This document shows, piece after piece, positions 24,613 to 36,233 of a stretch of 64,000 nt of DNA. Below the pieces are notes generated by a model. The model did not search any database, had not been told where the DNA came from, and saw nothing but the letters and a program-made list of their open reading frames with translations. The DNA is from an uncultured Prevotella sp. (lineage in GTDB: Bacteria > Bacteroidota > Bacteroidia > Bacteroidales > Bacteroidaceae): positions 1 to 64,000 of the forward strand of contig ONAJ01000005.1 of NCBI GenBank assembly GCA_900315775.1. Reading direction: 5' to 3'. The translations under genes and the position numbers were made by a program. Position 1 is the first letter of the stretch. Every line of letters starts with the position of its first letter.

Positions 24613-25182
24613 TTACTCTCTGATTATTGTTACTTCGCCATTTTTAGTGAGGCGTATTATACTTGACGGTTTATGAGGTTTATGTTCCTGACGACGCGAC
24701 CAACACACATAATCTACGGCATCGATTATCTCCTGCGAGATATCGCAGTAGTTTTGTGCCGCAGGCTGTCCGCTGATGTTGGCACTCGTCGAGACCACAG
24801 GTTTCTGGAAGCGGTAGCACAGTTCCTTAGAGAATGGTTCGCGAGTGATGCGCATAGCTATGCTGCCGTCTTCGGCAACGAGGTTGTTGGCAAGATTCGT
24901 GGCGTTGTCGAGAATTACCGTAGTAGGTTTCACCGCCAGTTCCATAAGGTCCCACGCAACACCCGGCACGTCGCGGACATAGCGTTGCAGTCGTACGTCG
25001 CTGTCCACAAGACAAATCATAGCCTTTGAGTCGTCGCGCTGTTTTATCTTATATATACGTGCCACAGCCTCAGCATTTGTGGCATCGCATCCTATTCCCC
25101 AGACAGTATCGGTGGGGTAAAGAATCACCCCACCCTTACGCATTGTCTCTACTGCCTGTCTTATATCGTCTTCCTGTTTCAT
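24613..25182 (-). CDS. L-threonylcarbamoyladenylate synthase (Sua5/YciO/YrdC family)
   Basis: Makes threonylcarbamoyl-AMP from threonine, bicarbonate and ATP for the t6A37 modification of tRNA (189 aa). Seen are GGVILYPTDTVWGIGCDATNAEAV at the N-terminus, KQRDDSKAMICLV with the KxR-x-x-K-like signature, and VVSTSANISGQPAA. The ATG at 25182 is preferred over an upstream TTG because it overlaps the ROK stop as TAATG, a common coupling. The protein is YrdC/Sua5 length without the C-terminal Sua5 domain. Confidence 0.9.
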   Translation of the reverse strand: MKQEDDIRQAVETMRKGGVILYPTDTVWGIGCDATNAEAVARIYKIKQRDDSKAMICLVDSDVRLQRYVRDVPGVAWDLMELAVKPTTVILDNATNLANNLVAEDGSIAMRITREPFSKELCYRFQKPVVSTSANISGQPAAQNYCDISQEIIDAVDYVCWSRRQEHKPHKPSSIIRLTKNGEVTIIRE

Positions 25183-26162
25183 TATATTTCCCAACCAATA
25201 GCACTTGCACCAAGGACAGCGGCACTTGAGCCGTCGAGTCCAGAAACGAGGAACTGTGCCTTACCCTTGAAAATAGGCATTACGTGCTCGTCGTAGCTCT
25301 TCTTTATAGGCTCCATGATAAGGTCGCCTGCCTTTGTCATTCCACCGAAGAAGATGAATGCCTCGGGACTTGCGAAGGCAGCGAAGTCGGCACATGCCTC
25401 ACCGAGCATCTTTCCTGTGAAGTCGTAGATTTTCTTTGCCAGAGCATCACCCTTGCTGGCGGCTATAGAAACGTCGAGAGAGGTTATCTTCTGTGGGTCG
25501 AGTTCGCGGAGTAGTGAAGGCTCTGTACTCTTCTCGAGGAACTCCACAGCAGAACGTGCCACACCCGTTGCCGAGCAGTATGCCTCAAGACAGCCCTTTC
25601 TGCCACATCCGCAGAGACGTCCGTTCTCACGACACATCGTTACGTGTCCCAGCTCGCCAGCGAAACCATCGCAGCCATATACCAGCTGTCCGTTGATGAC
25701 GATGCCCGAGCCCACTCCAGTACCGAGGGTAAGGACGATGAAGTTCTTCATACCGCGTGCTACACCATAGGTCATCTCGCCCACAGCAGCAGCATTAGCG
25801 TCGTTGGTAAGTCCAACGGGAATGTTGTTGAGACGCTCGCTGAAGAGCTTTGCCAGAGGCACCACGCAGTCATGTGCCCACGGCAGATTCGGAGCATACT
25901 CTATTGTTCCGTTGTAGTAGTTTCCGTTAGGAGCACCAATACCCATAGCCTTGATAAGGTCTATGCCGCCAACCTCATCGATGATGACCTGAAGGGCATC
26001 AATACAGGCATCGACATAATCTTCTACCTTAGCGTAACCTTGTGTCTTAATGGCTGTAGTAGCCTTGATTTCACCGCGTGCGTCAACGATGCCAAACACT
26101 GAATTTGTACCTCCTAAGTCTAAACCTATAACGTAGGGCTTTGTTGTTGATTGAGTATTCAT
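25182..26162 (-). CDS. ROK-family sugar kinase, probable glucokinase
   Basis: 326 aa. The phosphate-binding motif IGLDLGGTNSVFGIVD is at the N-terminus. LTLGTGVGSGIVING with an ELGHVTM segment follows, and the ROK zinc motif CGCGRKGCLEAYCS is complete. These features support ATP-dependent phosphorylation of glucose or a related hexose. ROK specificity (glucose, N-acetylglucosamine, mannose) cannot be fixed from motifs alone. No DNA-binding domain is present, so it is not a ROK repressor. It is the first gene of the five-gene minus operon, read from the promoter at 26203-26234. Confidence 0.9.
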   Translation of the reverse strand: MNTQSTTKPYVIGLDLGGTNSVFGIVDARGEIKATTAIKTQGYAKVEDYVDACIDALQVIIDEVGGIDLIKAMGIGAPNGNYYNGTIEYAPNLPWAHDCVVPLAKLFSERLNNIPVGLTNDANAAAVGEMTYGVARGMKNFIVLTLGTGVGSGIVINGQLVYGCDGFAGELGHVTMCRENGRLCGCGRKGCLEAYCSATGVARSAVEFLEKSTEPSLLRELDPQKITSLDVSIAASKGDALAKKIYDFTGKMLGEACADFAAFASPEAFIFFGGMTKAGDLIMEPIKKSYDEHVMPIFKGKAQFLVSGLDGSSAAVLGASAIGWEI

Positions 26163-26202
26163 AATTGTACTTATTATTTTTGTTAAACTTTTTCTTGATG
26201 GG

Positions 26203-26234
26203 CAAAGTTAAGGATTTTATACAACATAAACAAA
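26203..26234 (-). promoter_or_regulatory. promoter of the ROK-sua5-clc-fmt operon
   Basis: Minus-strand TTTG (26234-26231), 20 bp, TAACTTTG (26210-26203), 40 nt before the ROK ATG. It stands back to back with the LysE promoter. Confidence 0.75.
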
Positions 26235-26250
26235 ACTTTTAGGCTCATTT

Positions 26251-26282
26251 TTTGCGAGATAATAAAATAATTACTATTTTTG
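26251..26282 (+). promoter_or_regulatory. promoter of the LysE-type gene
   Basis: TTTG (26251-26254), 20 bp, TATTTTTG (26275-26282). The ATG at 26291 follows after only 8 nt, so the mRNA would have almost no leader. Confidence 0.65.
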
Positions 26283-26290
26283 CAGACGAT

Positions 26291-26953
26291 ATGCCATTCC
26301 ATGTACCAATAAACATCCTTGATTTTATATTCAAGGGAATACTCATCGGAATGATAGCATCAGCACCGATGGGGCCTGTTGGAGTTCTGTGTGTTCAGAG
26401 AACGCTCAACAAGGGCAGATGGTATGGTTTAGTAACAGGAATAGGAGCAGCAATAAGCGATATTTTCTATGCGGGAGTGACGGGCTTCGGAATGGCATTC
26501 GTCATGGATTTTATTAACGACGACCGCAACCGTTTCTACCTACAGATCATTGGTTCGCTGATGCTTCTGGGCTTCGGGTGGTTCACCTATAGGAGTGACC
26601 CCACGAAGAATATGCACAAGTCGGGACAGAAGAAGGGAACGCTGTTGCACAACTGCTTTACGGCCTTCCTCGTGACGTTCTCGAACCCACTTATTATCTT
26701 CCTTTTTATGGCGCTGTTCGCACAGTTTGCCTTCGTGCTGCCCAACCACCCTTTCGAGATGTTCGTTGGATTTTTGAGCATCGTGGCGGGAGCGTTAGCA
26801 TGGTGGTACGGACTGACGTGGCTCGTGGATAAGATTAAGGTGAAGTTCGACGACTTAGGAATACGACTCATTAACCAAGTTATAGGTGTTATCGTCATAT
26901 TCTGTTCCATAATCATGCTGCTCGGAACAGTAACAAACCTCTACAGATTCTAA
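26291..26953 (+). CDS. LysE-family transporter
   Basis: Integral membrane protein of 220 aa with about six hydrophobic segments, of the LysE/RhtB amino-acid exporter type. The opening ILDFIFKGILIGMIASAPMGPVGVLCVQRTLNKGRWYG is typical (here broken as GILIGMIASAPMGPVG and RTLNKGRW). AFLVTFSNPLIIFLFMALFAQF follows in the second half. The ATG at 26291 is chosen because an in-frame ATG at 26252 lies within the promoter. It is followed 4 nt later by the DUF4924 gene, in one operon with rmlD. The substrate is unknown. Confidence 0.87.
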   Translation: MPFHVPINILDFIFKGILIGMIASAPMGPVGVLCVQRTLNKGRWYGLVTGIGAAISDIFYAGVTGFGMAFVMDFINDDRNRFYLQIIGSLMLLGFGWFTYRSDPTKNMHKSGQKKGTLLHNCFTAFLVTFSNPLIIFLFMALFAQFAFVLPNHPFEMFVGFLSIVAGALAWWYGLTWLVDKIKVKFDDLGIRLINQVIGVIVIFCSIIMLLGTVTNLYRF

Positions 26954-26956
26954 AAG

Positions 26957-27508
26957 ATGTACGTATCACAGCAACTCAGAAAGAACAACATAGCAGAGTT
27001 CCTGCTCTACATGTGGCAGGTGGAGGACATCATACGCGCCTATGACTGCTCACTAACACGCATCAGAAGAGAGTATATAAACCAGTTTGAATACACCGAT
27101 GAACAGAAAGAAGAGATGACCGACTGGTATGGTAATCTGGTAAAGATGATGAACCAGGAAGGTGTGAGAGCCGGAGGCCATCTGCAGATAAACCGTATCG
27201 TACTACAACAGCTCGAGGAACTGCACAACCAACTGCTCGACAGCGGAAAGTTCCCTTTCTACAATAGCGAATACTACAGGGTGCTGCCCTACATCGTGGA
27301 GCTGAGAAACAAAGAAAAATCAGAACAGGAAAAGACATCGGAGATAGAGACGTGTTTCAATGCGCTCTATGGCACCATGATGCTGAAACTGCAGAAGAAA
27401 GAGATATCGCCAGACACACAACACGCTATAAAGGAAATATCCACGTTGCTCGGTATGTTGTCTGACTACTATAAAAAAGATAAAAACGGAGAACTTAAAT
27501 TCGAATAG
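26957..27508 (+). CDS. DUF4924-family protein of unknown function
   Basis: A 183-residue, soluble, mostly helical protein starting MYVSQQLRKNNIAEFLLYMWQVEDIIRA. I recognise the Bacteroidetes DUF4924 family, which has no established function. There is no signal peptide or membrane segment. It lies 4 nt after the LysE-type gene and 5 nt before rmlD, so all three are co-transcribed. Neighbourhood with rmlD is, as I recall, recurrent in this phylum, which hints at an envelope-related role. This is only an inference. Confidence 0.75.
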   Translation: MYVSQQLRKNNIAEFLLYMWQVEDIIRAYDCSLTRIRREYINQFEYTDEQKEEMTDWYGNLVKMMNQEGVRAGGHLQINRIVLQQLEELHNQLLDSGKFPFYNSEYYRVLPYIVELRNKEKSEQEKTSEIETCFNALYGTMMLKLQKKEISPDTQHAIKEISTLLGMLSDYYKKDKNGELKFE

Positions 27509-27512
27509 TACT

Positions 27513-28358
27513 ATGAACATTTTAGTAACAGGCTGTAACGGTCAACTTGGAAATGAGATAAGACTGCTCGAGAATGAGCATAGTGAGTGGAAGTTTTTCA
27601 ACACCGACGTTGAGGAGCTCGACATAACAAACCAACTCGCCGTAGAACAGTATGTGGCGCAAAACGCCATCGACGGCATAATAAACTGTGCCGCATATAC
27701 CGCTGTTGACAAGGCTGAAGAGGACAAGGAGAAGGCTACGACGCTGAACATGGTAGCACCGGCATTCCTGGCAGCTGCCGTAGAGAAACGCGACGGATGG
27801 ATAATACAGATATCCACAGACTACGTCTTCGATGGCAAGGCACACACTCCGTATAAAGAGGACGACACACCCTGTCCCGACTCTGTCTATGGTTCTACGA
27901 AGCTGGCAGGAGAACTCGGAGCACAGAAGTTCTGCAGAAAAGCTGTGATAATACGTACCGCATGGCTCTACTCGTCGTTTGGCAACAACTTCGTAAAGAC
28001 AATGCAAAGGTTAGGTCGTGAGCGCGAGGAGCTGGGTGTCATTTTCGACCAGATAGGCACGCCGACATATGCAGCCGACTTGGCAAAGGCTATCCTTACT
28101 ATTATAAAAGAAGGTATAAAGCCCGGCACATATCACTACTCTAACGAGGGGGTCTGCTCATGGTACGACTTCGCAATAGCCATCCACCGCATGAGTGGCA
28201 TAAAGTGTAACGTGAAGCCCCTGCACACACAGGAGTACCCCACCCCTGCAAATCGTCCTGCGTACTCTGTTCTTGACAAGACAAAAATCAAACATACTTA
28301 TAATATAGCTATTCCACATTGGGAAACATCACTAAAAGAGTGTATAGATAAAATCTAA
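27513..28358 (+). CDS. rmlD: dTDP-4-dehydrorhamnose reductase
   Basis: Last step of dTDP-L-rhamnose synthesis (281 aa). NAD(P)-binding MNILVTGCNGQLGNEIRLLE starts the protein. INCAAYTAVDKAEEDKEKA, ISTDYVFDGKAHTPYKEDD and DSVYGSTKLAGE, with the catalytic Tyr-x-x-x-Lys, are all present, and RTAWLYSSFGNNFVKTM is the usual later block. The first enzyme shared with this pathway, RmlB, is encoded about 13 kb away. RmlA and RmlC are not in the window. Confidence 0.95.
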   Translation: MNILVTGCNGQLGNEIRLLENEHSEWKFFNTDVEELDITNQLAVEQYVAQNAIDGIINCAAYTAVDKAEEDKEKATTLNMVAPAFLAAAVEKRDGWIIQISTDYVFDGKAHTPYKEDDTPCPDSVYGSTKLAGELGAQKFCRKAVIIRTAWLYSSFGNNFVKTMQRLGREREELGVIFDQIGTPTYAADLAKAILTIIKEGIKPGTYHYSNEGVCSWYDFAIAIHRMSGIKCNVKPLHTQEYPTPANRPAYSVLDKTKIKHTYNIAIPHWETSLKECIDKI

Positions 28359-28371
28359 AACAAATTAATTT

Positions 28372-31300
28372 ATGAACAAACGAAGTTTTATTATGCTGGT
28401 ATTCGCCATACTGATGGCTATAATACCAGCAACGGCACAAAATGTGAGTGCCCTGAAAAAGCTGCCTAAGGCTAACACTTCGACAAAGCAAGTTGCGACG
28501 CTGAAGGAGGCTAAGGGCACAACACAAAAGAAACTTTCTGCAACAGAACTGCAAAAGGGCGTCATCAAAGCCCTGCACGAAAAGAAGCAGAAAGCAGCAC
28601 GTAAAAAGGTAAAGGCAGAAAAGATGCCTAAGAGAGTTGTTAAAGAAGCAGTATCAGCTACTCCTGTTTCTGTTCCTTACGAAGCAAATTTCCTGTACTC
28701 TTCAGAAGCGTTCGAGGAAGATTTCATCGTCATCAACAACAACGACGACTTATCGGACGGAGAGCCATGTACGTGGAAGTGGAGCGGAAGTGGCGGTGCT
28801 TACTACTCGTATAACATGGATGGAGAAACACCTGCCGATGACTACCTGGTATTGCCAGTAAGTCTGGAGGGCGGAGTAACCTACGAGGTTACTGTAAATG
28901 CCGCTACATGGAACTACCCAGAAGTGTTCGAGGTTGTAGCTGGTACAGAGTGTTCTGCAGCAGGACTTACCACGACAATTATCGGAAGCACTACTCCTGA
29001 TGACGAGCCTGCCAACTATAGCGGCACCTTCACACCGGAGACAACTGGCACATATTATGTTGCTGTACACTGTACCTCTGAGGCTGACAAGAACATGCTC
29101 AGCATATATAAATTTGTTATCGACGTGGCTCCAGCACCCGGATCACCCGCTGCCATCACAGAGTTCTCTGTTGAACAGACTCCCGGCGAACTTAAAAACA
29201 CTATAACGTTCACTGCTCCTACGCAGGATGTCAGCGGCAACGATTTGACAGGCGACATGACTGTTACCGTAATCCGTAACGGCGAGGTGGCTGGTACTGT
29301 AAGCGACGTACTTCCTGGTTCGGAAAAAAGTTTCGTCGATGAGGTTACTAAAACGGGAAGATACAACTATCTGCTGTATGCAACGAACACAGCCGGCAAG
29401 GGACGTACAAGCGAAGGAAAGTCGGTAATAGATGTCATGCCGAAGGACGTTCCGTACATCGTAAACTTCGAAGATGAAGATGAATTCAACGAGTTCACTA
29501 TCATCGATAACAACGAAGACGATTACACTTGGGAATACTCCAGCTATGACAGCGCGGCAAAGTATCACTATTCTTGGGACTTTGATGGCGACGACTACCT
29601 CATATCAAATCCTCTTAACCTGGAGGCAGGAAAGAGCTACAATGTAACTATCCTCGCAGCTACCGAGGGAGAGTCATACACCGAGAAATTTGATATTGTG
29701 GCAGGTATGAGTCCTACAGTAGAAGGTCTTAACATCAGCGTTATCGGAGAGACAGAGGTTACATCACCGGAATACAGCGAATACACAGGAACATTTACTG
29801 CTGCAGAAACAGGAGTGTATTATGTTGCTGTACACGCCACTTCTGCTCCAAACAACTTCTATCTTAAGGTTTCTGAATTCAAGGTAGAAAAGGGTGCAGA
29901 ACCTACTGCTCCTGCTGCTCCCGAGGTAGAAGCCGTCGCAGCCGAGATGGGTGAACTGAAAGCTTACATAACAGTTACAGCTCCTACAAAGACTGTTGAA
30001 GGCAACGAGCTTGCCTCTATCAGCAAGATGGAACTTTATCGCGACGATGTGCTTGTTTCTGAAACAAACAGTGTTACTCCTGGCGGAGTCATGAAATACG
30101 AGGATCAGACATTTGAGAATCCAGGTCTCTACAAATACCACGCTGTAGCATACAACGAAAGTGGTAATGGTCTTAAGAGCGAAAAGACAAATACATGGGT
30201 TGGTACCGACGAGCCTGCAGCTCCTGAAACAATGACTGCTGTTGACAACGGTACATCTATCGACTTCGTCTGGAGTCCTGTTACTAATGTAGGTATGCAC
30301 GGAGGATACGTTAATCCGGACAATGTTACATACAACATCTGGAGTCTTTACGTTTCACCATATATGGTATTCTTCATGGACAAGTTGGGTAGCGTGGATG
30401 CACCACAGACATCTCTTAACGTGGAGATGAACACCGACGAAGGCGAACAGGGATACTCTTACTTCGCTGTTAAACCAACAAACGAAGCTACACAGGATGA
30501 GGATAAGTCTGACTGGAACGCTGTCGCAGTGTTTACAGGTAAACCTTACGAGAATGTAGCAGAAAGCTACACAGGTGGTGAGTTACACTACTTCTGGGAG
30601 ACAAATGGTCTGCAGCTTATTACTTCATACGCAGCTGATATGGACAACGCTGCACTCGCACTCCTTACGAGAGAGACAGGAACGATTTCCCTCGTATCAG
30701 GTAAGATAGACACCAAGGATGCAAAATCGCCAATGCTGGTATTCAGCGCTCTAAGCCCTAACATCGACAAGCTCTATATTATGGACCGTGCCGACGGAAA
30801 CGGTTCGTGGAATCTCATTGCTACGTTAAATCTCACTGACGATTACAACACATATCAGGTTGCTCTTCCTGATCTTATTGGTAGTAAACGTTACGGACAG
30901 ATTGCTTTCGCAGCACAATATAATAATGCTGCTGTAATTGAAGATGGCGAAATAACTAATCCTGGTGACTTTATTTACTTAGACAACATCCGTATAGGAG
31001 ACTTCGCAGATAACGACCTCAGAGTAAACGTTTCTGCTCCTGAGAAAGTATTTGCAGGACAGCCTATCAGCCTCTACATAAAGGTTGAGAACGCAGGTTT
31101 GAAAGATGCTTCAAGCTATACCCTTAAGGTTACAACTAAGGGCACAGATGTCATCAACGAGACAATAACAGAACCTCTGACTGCCTTCGACTATGCTCTG
31201 TTCAGAATAGACGTAATGACATCAGTTTATGACGAGGCTGGTGACCTGCCTATCACAGTATCTATAGAAAATGATGCAGAGCAGAGACCTGAGGACAACA

Positions 31301-32223
31301 CCATAAGCGGTATCGTTGCCGTTATGGAACCTGACGTCGTAGCACCAACAAATCTCCTCGCCGAGAGCAAGGGTAAGGACGGCGTTGACCTCGCATGGAC
31401 AGCTCCTGTAACAACAGCTATGGATGTTACCGAGGACTTCGAAAACGGTCCTGGATTCTTCACGCAGATTGACGGTAACAACGACGGCTTGGGATGGGAT
31501 TATGTCTATGACGACGAGAATCAAGAGCTGCACTGTCATAGCGGTTACGGTGGCATGCAGTCGAACAGCTATATTAATGGTATAGGAGCTATACAAGTTG
31601 ACAACTGGCTGGTAACTCCTAAGGCTATTCTCGACGGAACATTCAGCTTCTGGGCTGCTGGTCAGGACCCTAACTACCCACAAGAGCACTTCGCCGTATT
31701 TGTTTCTACAAATGGTAACAAAGACGTAGCCGACTTCACACAGGTTTCTGAGGAGTTCGAGGCTACCTCATACCCACAAGAGTACAGCGTTGACCTCAGC
31801 AGCTATGCAGGACAGGAGGGCTACATCGCTATTCGTCACTTCAACTGCTATGATATGTATGCACTTGTTCTTGACGACATCACTTACAAGCAGGCTCCAT
31901 TAACTCCTGAGGCATACAATGTTTACTTCGAAAAGACCCTTATTGCTACTGTTGAGGGCGACAAAACTACCTACACCGCAGCAGCAAAGGATATTGAGGA
32001 TGGCACACACACCTTTGGTGTAACCGCTGTTTATACAAACGACAAGGAGTCAAGACCAGCTACTGCTACTGTAGTAGTAACTGACGGTATCAGTAAGGTG
32101 ATAACAGACGGCAATCCTGTTGACGTTTATACTATCGACGGTAAGATTGTTCGCCGTCAGACAACAAACCTTGAAGGACTCAAGGGTATATTCGTCGTTG
32201 GAGGACGCCTGATAATGTTCTAA
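28372..32223 (+). CDS. large secreted surface protein with choice-of-anchor J and fibronectin-like domains
   Basis: 1283 aa. The signal peptide is MNKRSFIMLVFAILMAIIPATAQ. A lysine-rich segment (about 25-100) is followed by at least two similar modules with a WxxxxY...DDYLV/ISNPLNLEAGKSYNVT pattern (about 105-250 and 365-510). These resemble choice-of-anchor J jelly-roll domains and alternate with fibronectin III-like stretches (PAAPETMTAVDNGTSIDFVW). A third anchor-J-like module lies near 1040-1180. The end, VYTIDGKIVRRQ to LKGIFVVGGRLIMF, resembles the short sorting tails seen on secreted Prevotella proteins. It is probably surface-bound or secreted, with adhesin- or matrix-like function unproven. 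Confidence 0.8.
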   Translation: MNKRSFIMLVFAILMAIIPATAQNVSALKKLPKANTSTKQVATLKEAKGTTQKKLSATELQKGVIKALHEKKQKAARKKVKAEKMPKRVVKEAVSATPVSVPYEANFLYSSEAFEEDFIVINNNDDLSDGEPCTWKWSGSGGAYYSYNMDGETPADDYLVLPVSLEGGVTYEVTVNAATWNYPEVFEVVAGTECSAAGLTTTIIGSTTPDDEPANYSGTFTPETTGTYYVAVHCTSEADKNMLSIYKFVIDVAPAPGSPAAITEFSVEQTPGELKNTITFTAPTQDVSGNDLTGDMTVTVIRNGEVAGTVSDVLPGSEKSFVDEVTKTGRYNYLLYATNTAGKGRTSEGKSVIDVMPKDVPYIVNFEDEDEFNEFTIIDNNEDDYTWEYSSYDSAAKYHYSWDFDGDDYLISNPLNLEAGKSYNVTILAATEGESYTEKFDIVAGMSPTVEGLNISVIGETEVTSPEYSEYTGTFTAAETGVYYVAVHATSAPNNFYLKVSEFKVEKGAEPTAPAAPEVEAVAAEMGELKAYITVTAPTKTVEGNELASISKMELYRDDVLVSETNSVTPGGVMKYEDQTFENPGLYKYHAVAYNESGNGLKSEKTNTWVGTDEPAAPETMTAVDNGTSIDFVWSPVTNVGMHGGYVNPDNVTYNIWSLYVSPYMVFFMDKLGSVDAPQTSLNVEMNTDEGEQGYSYFAVKPTNEATQDEDKSDWNAVAVFTGKPYENVAESYTGGELHYFWETNGLQLITSYAADMDNAALALLTRETGTISLVSGKIDTKDAKSPMLVFSALSPNIDKLYIMDRADGNGSWNLIATLNLTDDYNTYQVALPDLIGSKRYGQIAFAAQYNNAAVIEDGEITNPGDFIYLDNIRIGDFADNDLRVNVSAPEKVFAGQPISLYIKVENAGLKDASSYTLKVTTKGTDVINETITEPLTAFDYALFRIDVMTSVYDEAGDLPITVSIENDAEQRPEDNTISGIVAVMEPDVVAPTNLLAESKGKDGVDLAWTAPVTTAMDVTEDFENGPGFFTQIDGNNDGLGWDYVYDDENQELHCHSGYGGMQSNSYINGIGAIQVDNWLVTPKAILDGTFSFWAAGQDPNYPQEHFAVFVSTNGNKDVADFTQVSEEFEATSYPQEYSVDLSSYAGQEGYIAIRHFNCYDMYALVLDDITYKQAPLTPEAYNVYFEKTLIATVEGDKTTYTAAAKDIEDGTHTFGVTAVYTNDKESRPATATVVVTDGISKVITDGNPVDVYTIDGKIVRRQTTNLEGLKGIFVVGGRLIMF

Positions 32224-32228
32224 TAGGG

Positions 32229-34313
<2,085 letters not shown>

Positions 34314-34330
34314 CGAAAAATCTAATAACC

Positions 34331-35170
34331 ATGAAAACCATAAAGGATTTCAGTCAACTTTCCGAGGTGCTTATATCAAGCAAAAGGACCATACGTGTTG
34401 TTGCCGTTGAAGCTAACGACAGCCATTGTCATGAGGCGATAGAACGCGCCACAAAAGAGGGATGGGCCGAAGTGACAAACATTCATTTGGACACACCAGA
34501 AGAGTCTGCCCGAAGAGCCGTAGAGATGGTTCGCAGCGGGGATGCCGACGTTATTATGAAGGGAATAGTTACTTCCGACGTCCTGCTGCGTGCTATTATC
34601 AATAAGGAGACAGGCATCCTGCCACAAGGCAACGTCCTCTCCCACGTCAGCGTTATGCACATCCCCGGAATGGACAGACTGCTTTTTATGAGTGATGCCG
34701 CCGTCATTCCCTACCCGACTCTTACCCAGCGAATAGCTATGATAAACTACGCCATAATGCTTTGCGGTAAGTACGGCATAGACCATCCTCGCGTAGCACT
34801 AATCCACTGTAACGAGAAGGTGTCGGAGAAGTTTCCCGTCACCCTTGACTATAAGGAACTGAAGACGATGGATTTCGGAAATGCCGTCGTTGACGGTCCG
34901 CTCGACGTGATGTGTGCAATCAACGAAGAGGCGTTGAAGACAAAACATATCGTCAGTCCTCTTGAAGGAAAGGCCGACGTACTCATAATGCCCGACATAG
35001 AGGCAGGAAACGTATTCTACAAGACGCTGACAGCATTCACCAAGACACACCTTGCCGTGGGACTGTTCGGCGCACAATGTCCTGTGTCGCTGACATCACG
35101 AGGTGACACCAGCGAAACAAAGTATAACAGTCTTGCTATGGCATGTTTACAGGTAATAAAAAGGAAATAA
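34331..35170 (+). CDS. ptb: phosphate butyryltransferase family protein
   Basis: 279 aa from the ATG at 34331; an upstream in-frame ATG at 34286 overlaps the promoter. Belongs to the phosphate acetyl/butyryltransferase family: acyl-CoA plus phosphate gives acyl phosphate. Motifs include DVIMKGIVTSDVLLRAI, GNVLSHVSVMHIPGMDRLLF, SDAAVIPYPTLTQRIAMI and DVLIMPDIEAGNVFYKTL. It pairs with the kinase gene 1 bp downstream to make ATP from an acyl-CoA. The acyl group may be butyryl or branched-chain (isobutyryl, isovaleryl). No butyryl-CoA synthesis genes are in the window. Confidence 0.9.
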   Translation: MKTIKDFSQLSEVLISSKRTIRVVAVEANDSHCHEAIERATKEGWAEVTNIHLDTPEESARRAVEMVRSGDADVIMKGIVTSDVLLRAIINKETGILPQGNVLSHVSVMHIPGMDRLLFMSDAAVIPYPTLTQRIAMINYAIMLCGKYGIDHPRVALIHCNEKVSEKFPVTLDYKELKTMDFGNAVVDGPLDVMCAINEEALKTKHIVSPLEGKADVLIMPDIEAGNVFYKTLTAFTKTHLAVGLFGAQCPVSLTSRGDTSETKYNSLAMACLQVIKRK

Positions 35171-35171
35171 A

Positions 35172-36233
35172 ATGAGAATATTAGCTATAAATCCAGGAAT
35201 GATATCTACCAAGGTGGGTATCTTTATCGACGAAGAAATTGTTATGCACGCATGCATAAACCACCCCTTTGAGGAGCTTTGTCGCTATCCAAATATCATG
35301 GATGAGTTCGACTACAGAAAAGAGAAACTCATTGAAGAAGTGAAACGACAAGGGTTCGGAATGGATTTCGACGTCGTAGTGGGTCGCGGAGGATTGCTGA
35401 AACCGATAGAAAGTGGTGTCTATGAACTTAACGACAAGGTTATCGAAGACACAAGACACCCGCGCTTGCATCATGCCTGTAACCTGGGCTCGCTGATAGC
35501 TCTCAGCATAGCAAAGGACATTCCGGGATGTAAGGCTTTCACCGTTGACCCGGGCGTTGTAGATGAACTGGACGACGTGGCACGCATAACGGGTATTCCT
35601 GAACTGCCACACGAAACGATATGGCACGCCCTGAACCAACGCGAGATAGCTAAACGATATTGTCACGAACATGGTGTGAGCTACGAGAGCCAGGACCTCA
35701 TAGTGTGTCACTTGGGTAGCGGCATCTCGTTCGCTATGCACCATAACGGCAGAGCTATAGAATGTAGCAACGCCCTTGAAGGCGACGGACCGTTCACACC
35801 GTCAAGGGCTGGTGCACTACCGACGGTAGCTCTCGTAAAGATGTGTTTTAGCGGGAAATATACCTGCGACGAGATGATTCGTAAGATTAACGGACATAGC
35901 GGACTGACAGCCCACCTGGGCACCAACGACTGCAGGGAGGTGGAACAACGTATTGCCGAAGGTGACGAACACGCAAAGCTTGTACTCGACGCAATGATAT
36001 ACCAGACAGCACGGCACCTGTGTTCTCTGGCACCAGCGACAAACGGTAAGGTGGATGCTATAATACTTACCGGAGCAATGGCTAACAGCAAGTATATCAC
36101 AGAGGGAATACGCAAACGCATAGAGTTCCTTGCACCCGTATTTATATACGCAGGCGAGGACGAACTAACCGCCCTCGCCCACAATGCGTATCGCGCTATG
36201 ACAGGAAAACAGGAAATAAAGATTTATTCCTAA
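35172..36233 (+). CDS. buk: butyrate kinase
   Basis: Acetokinase-family enzyme (353 aa) that transfers phosphate from acyl phosphate to ADP. The ATPase-fold motifs are [20 protein letters not shown] at the N-terminus, [40 protein letters not shown] and [13 protein letters not shown]. The length matches Buk. It starts one base after the ptb stop and forms a two-gene operon with it. Its 3' end overlaps the SIMPL gene on the other strand by 4 nt. Confidence 0.93.
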   Translation: MRILAINPGMISTKVGIFIDEEIVMHACINHPFEELCRYPNIMDEFDYRKEKLIEEVKRQGFGMDFDVVVGRGGLLKPIESGVYELNDKVIEDTRHPRLHHACNLGSLIALSIAKDIPGCKAFTVDPGVVDELDDVARITGIPELPHETIWHALNQREIAKRYCHEHGVSYESQDLIVCHLGSGISFAMHHNGRAIECSNALEGDGPFTPSRAGALPTVALVKMCFSGKYTCDEMIRKINGHSGLTAHLGTNDCREVEQRIAEGDEHAKLVLDAMIYQTARHLCSLAPATNGKVDAIILTGAMANSKYITEGIRKRIEFLAPVFIYAGEDELTALAHNAYRAMTGKQEIKIYS

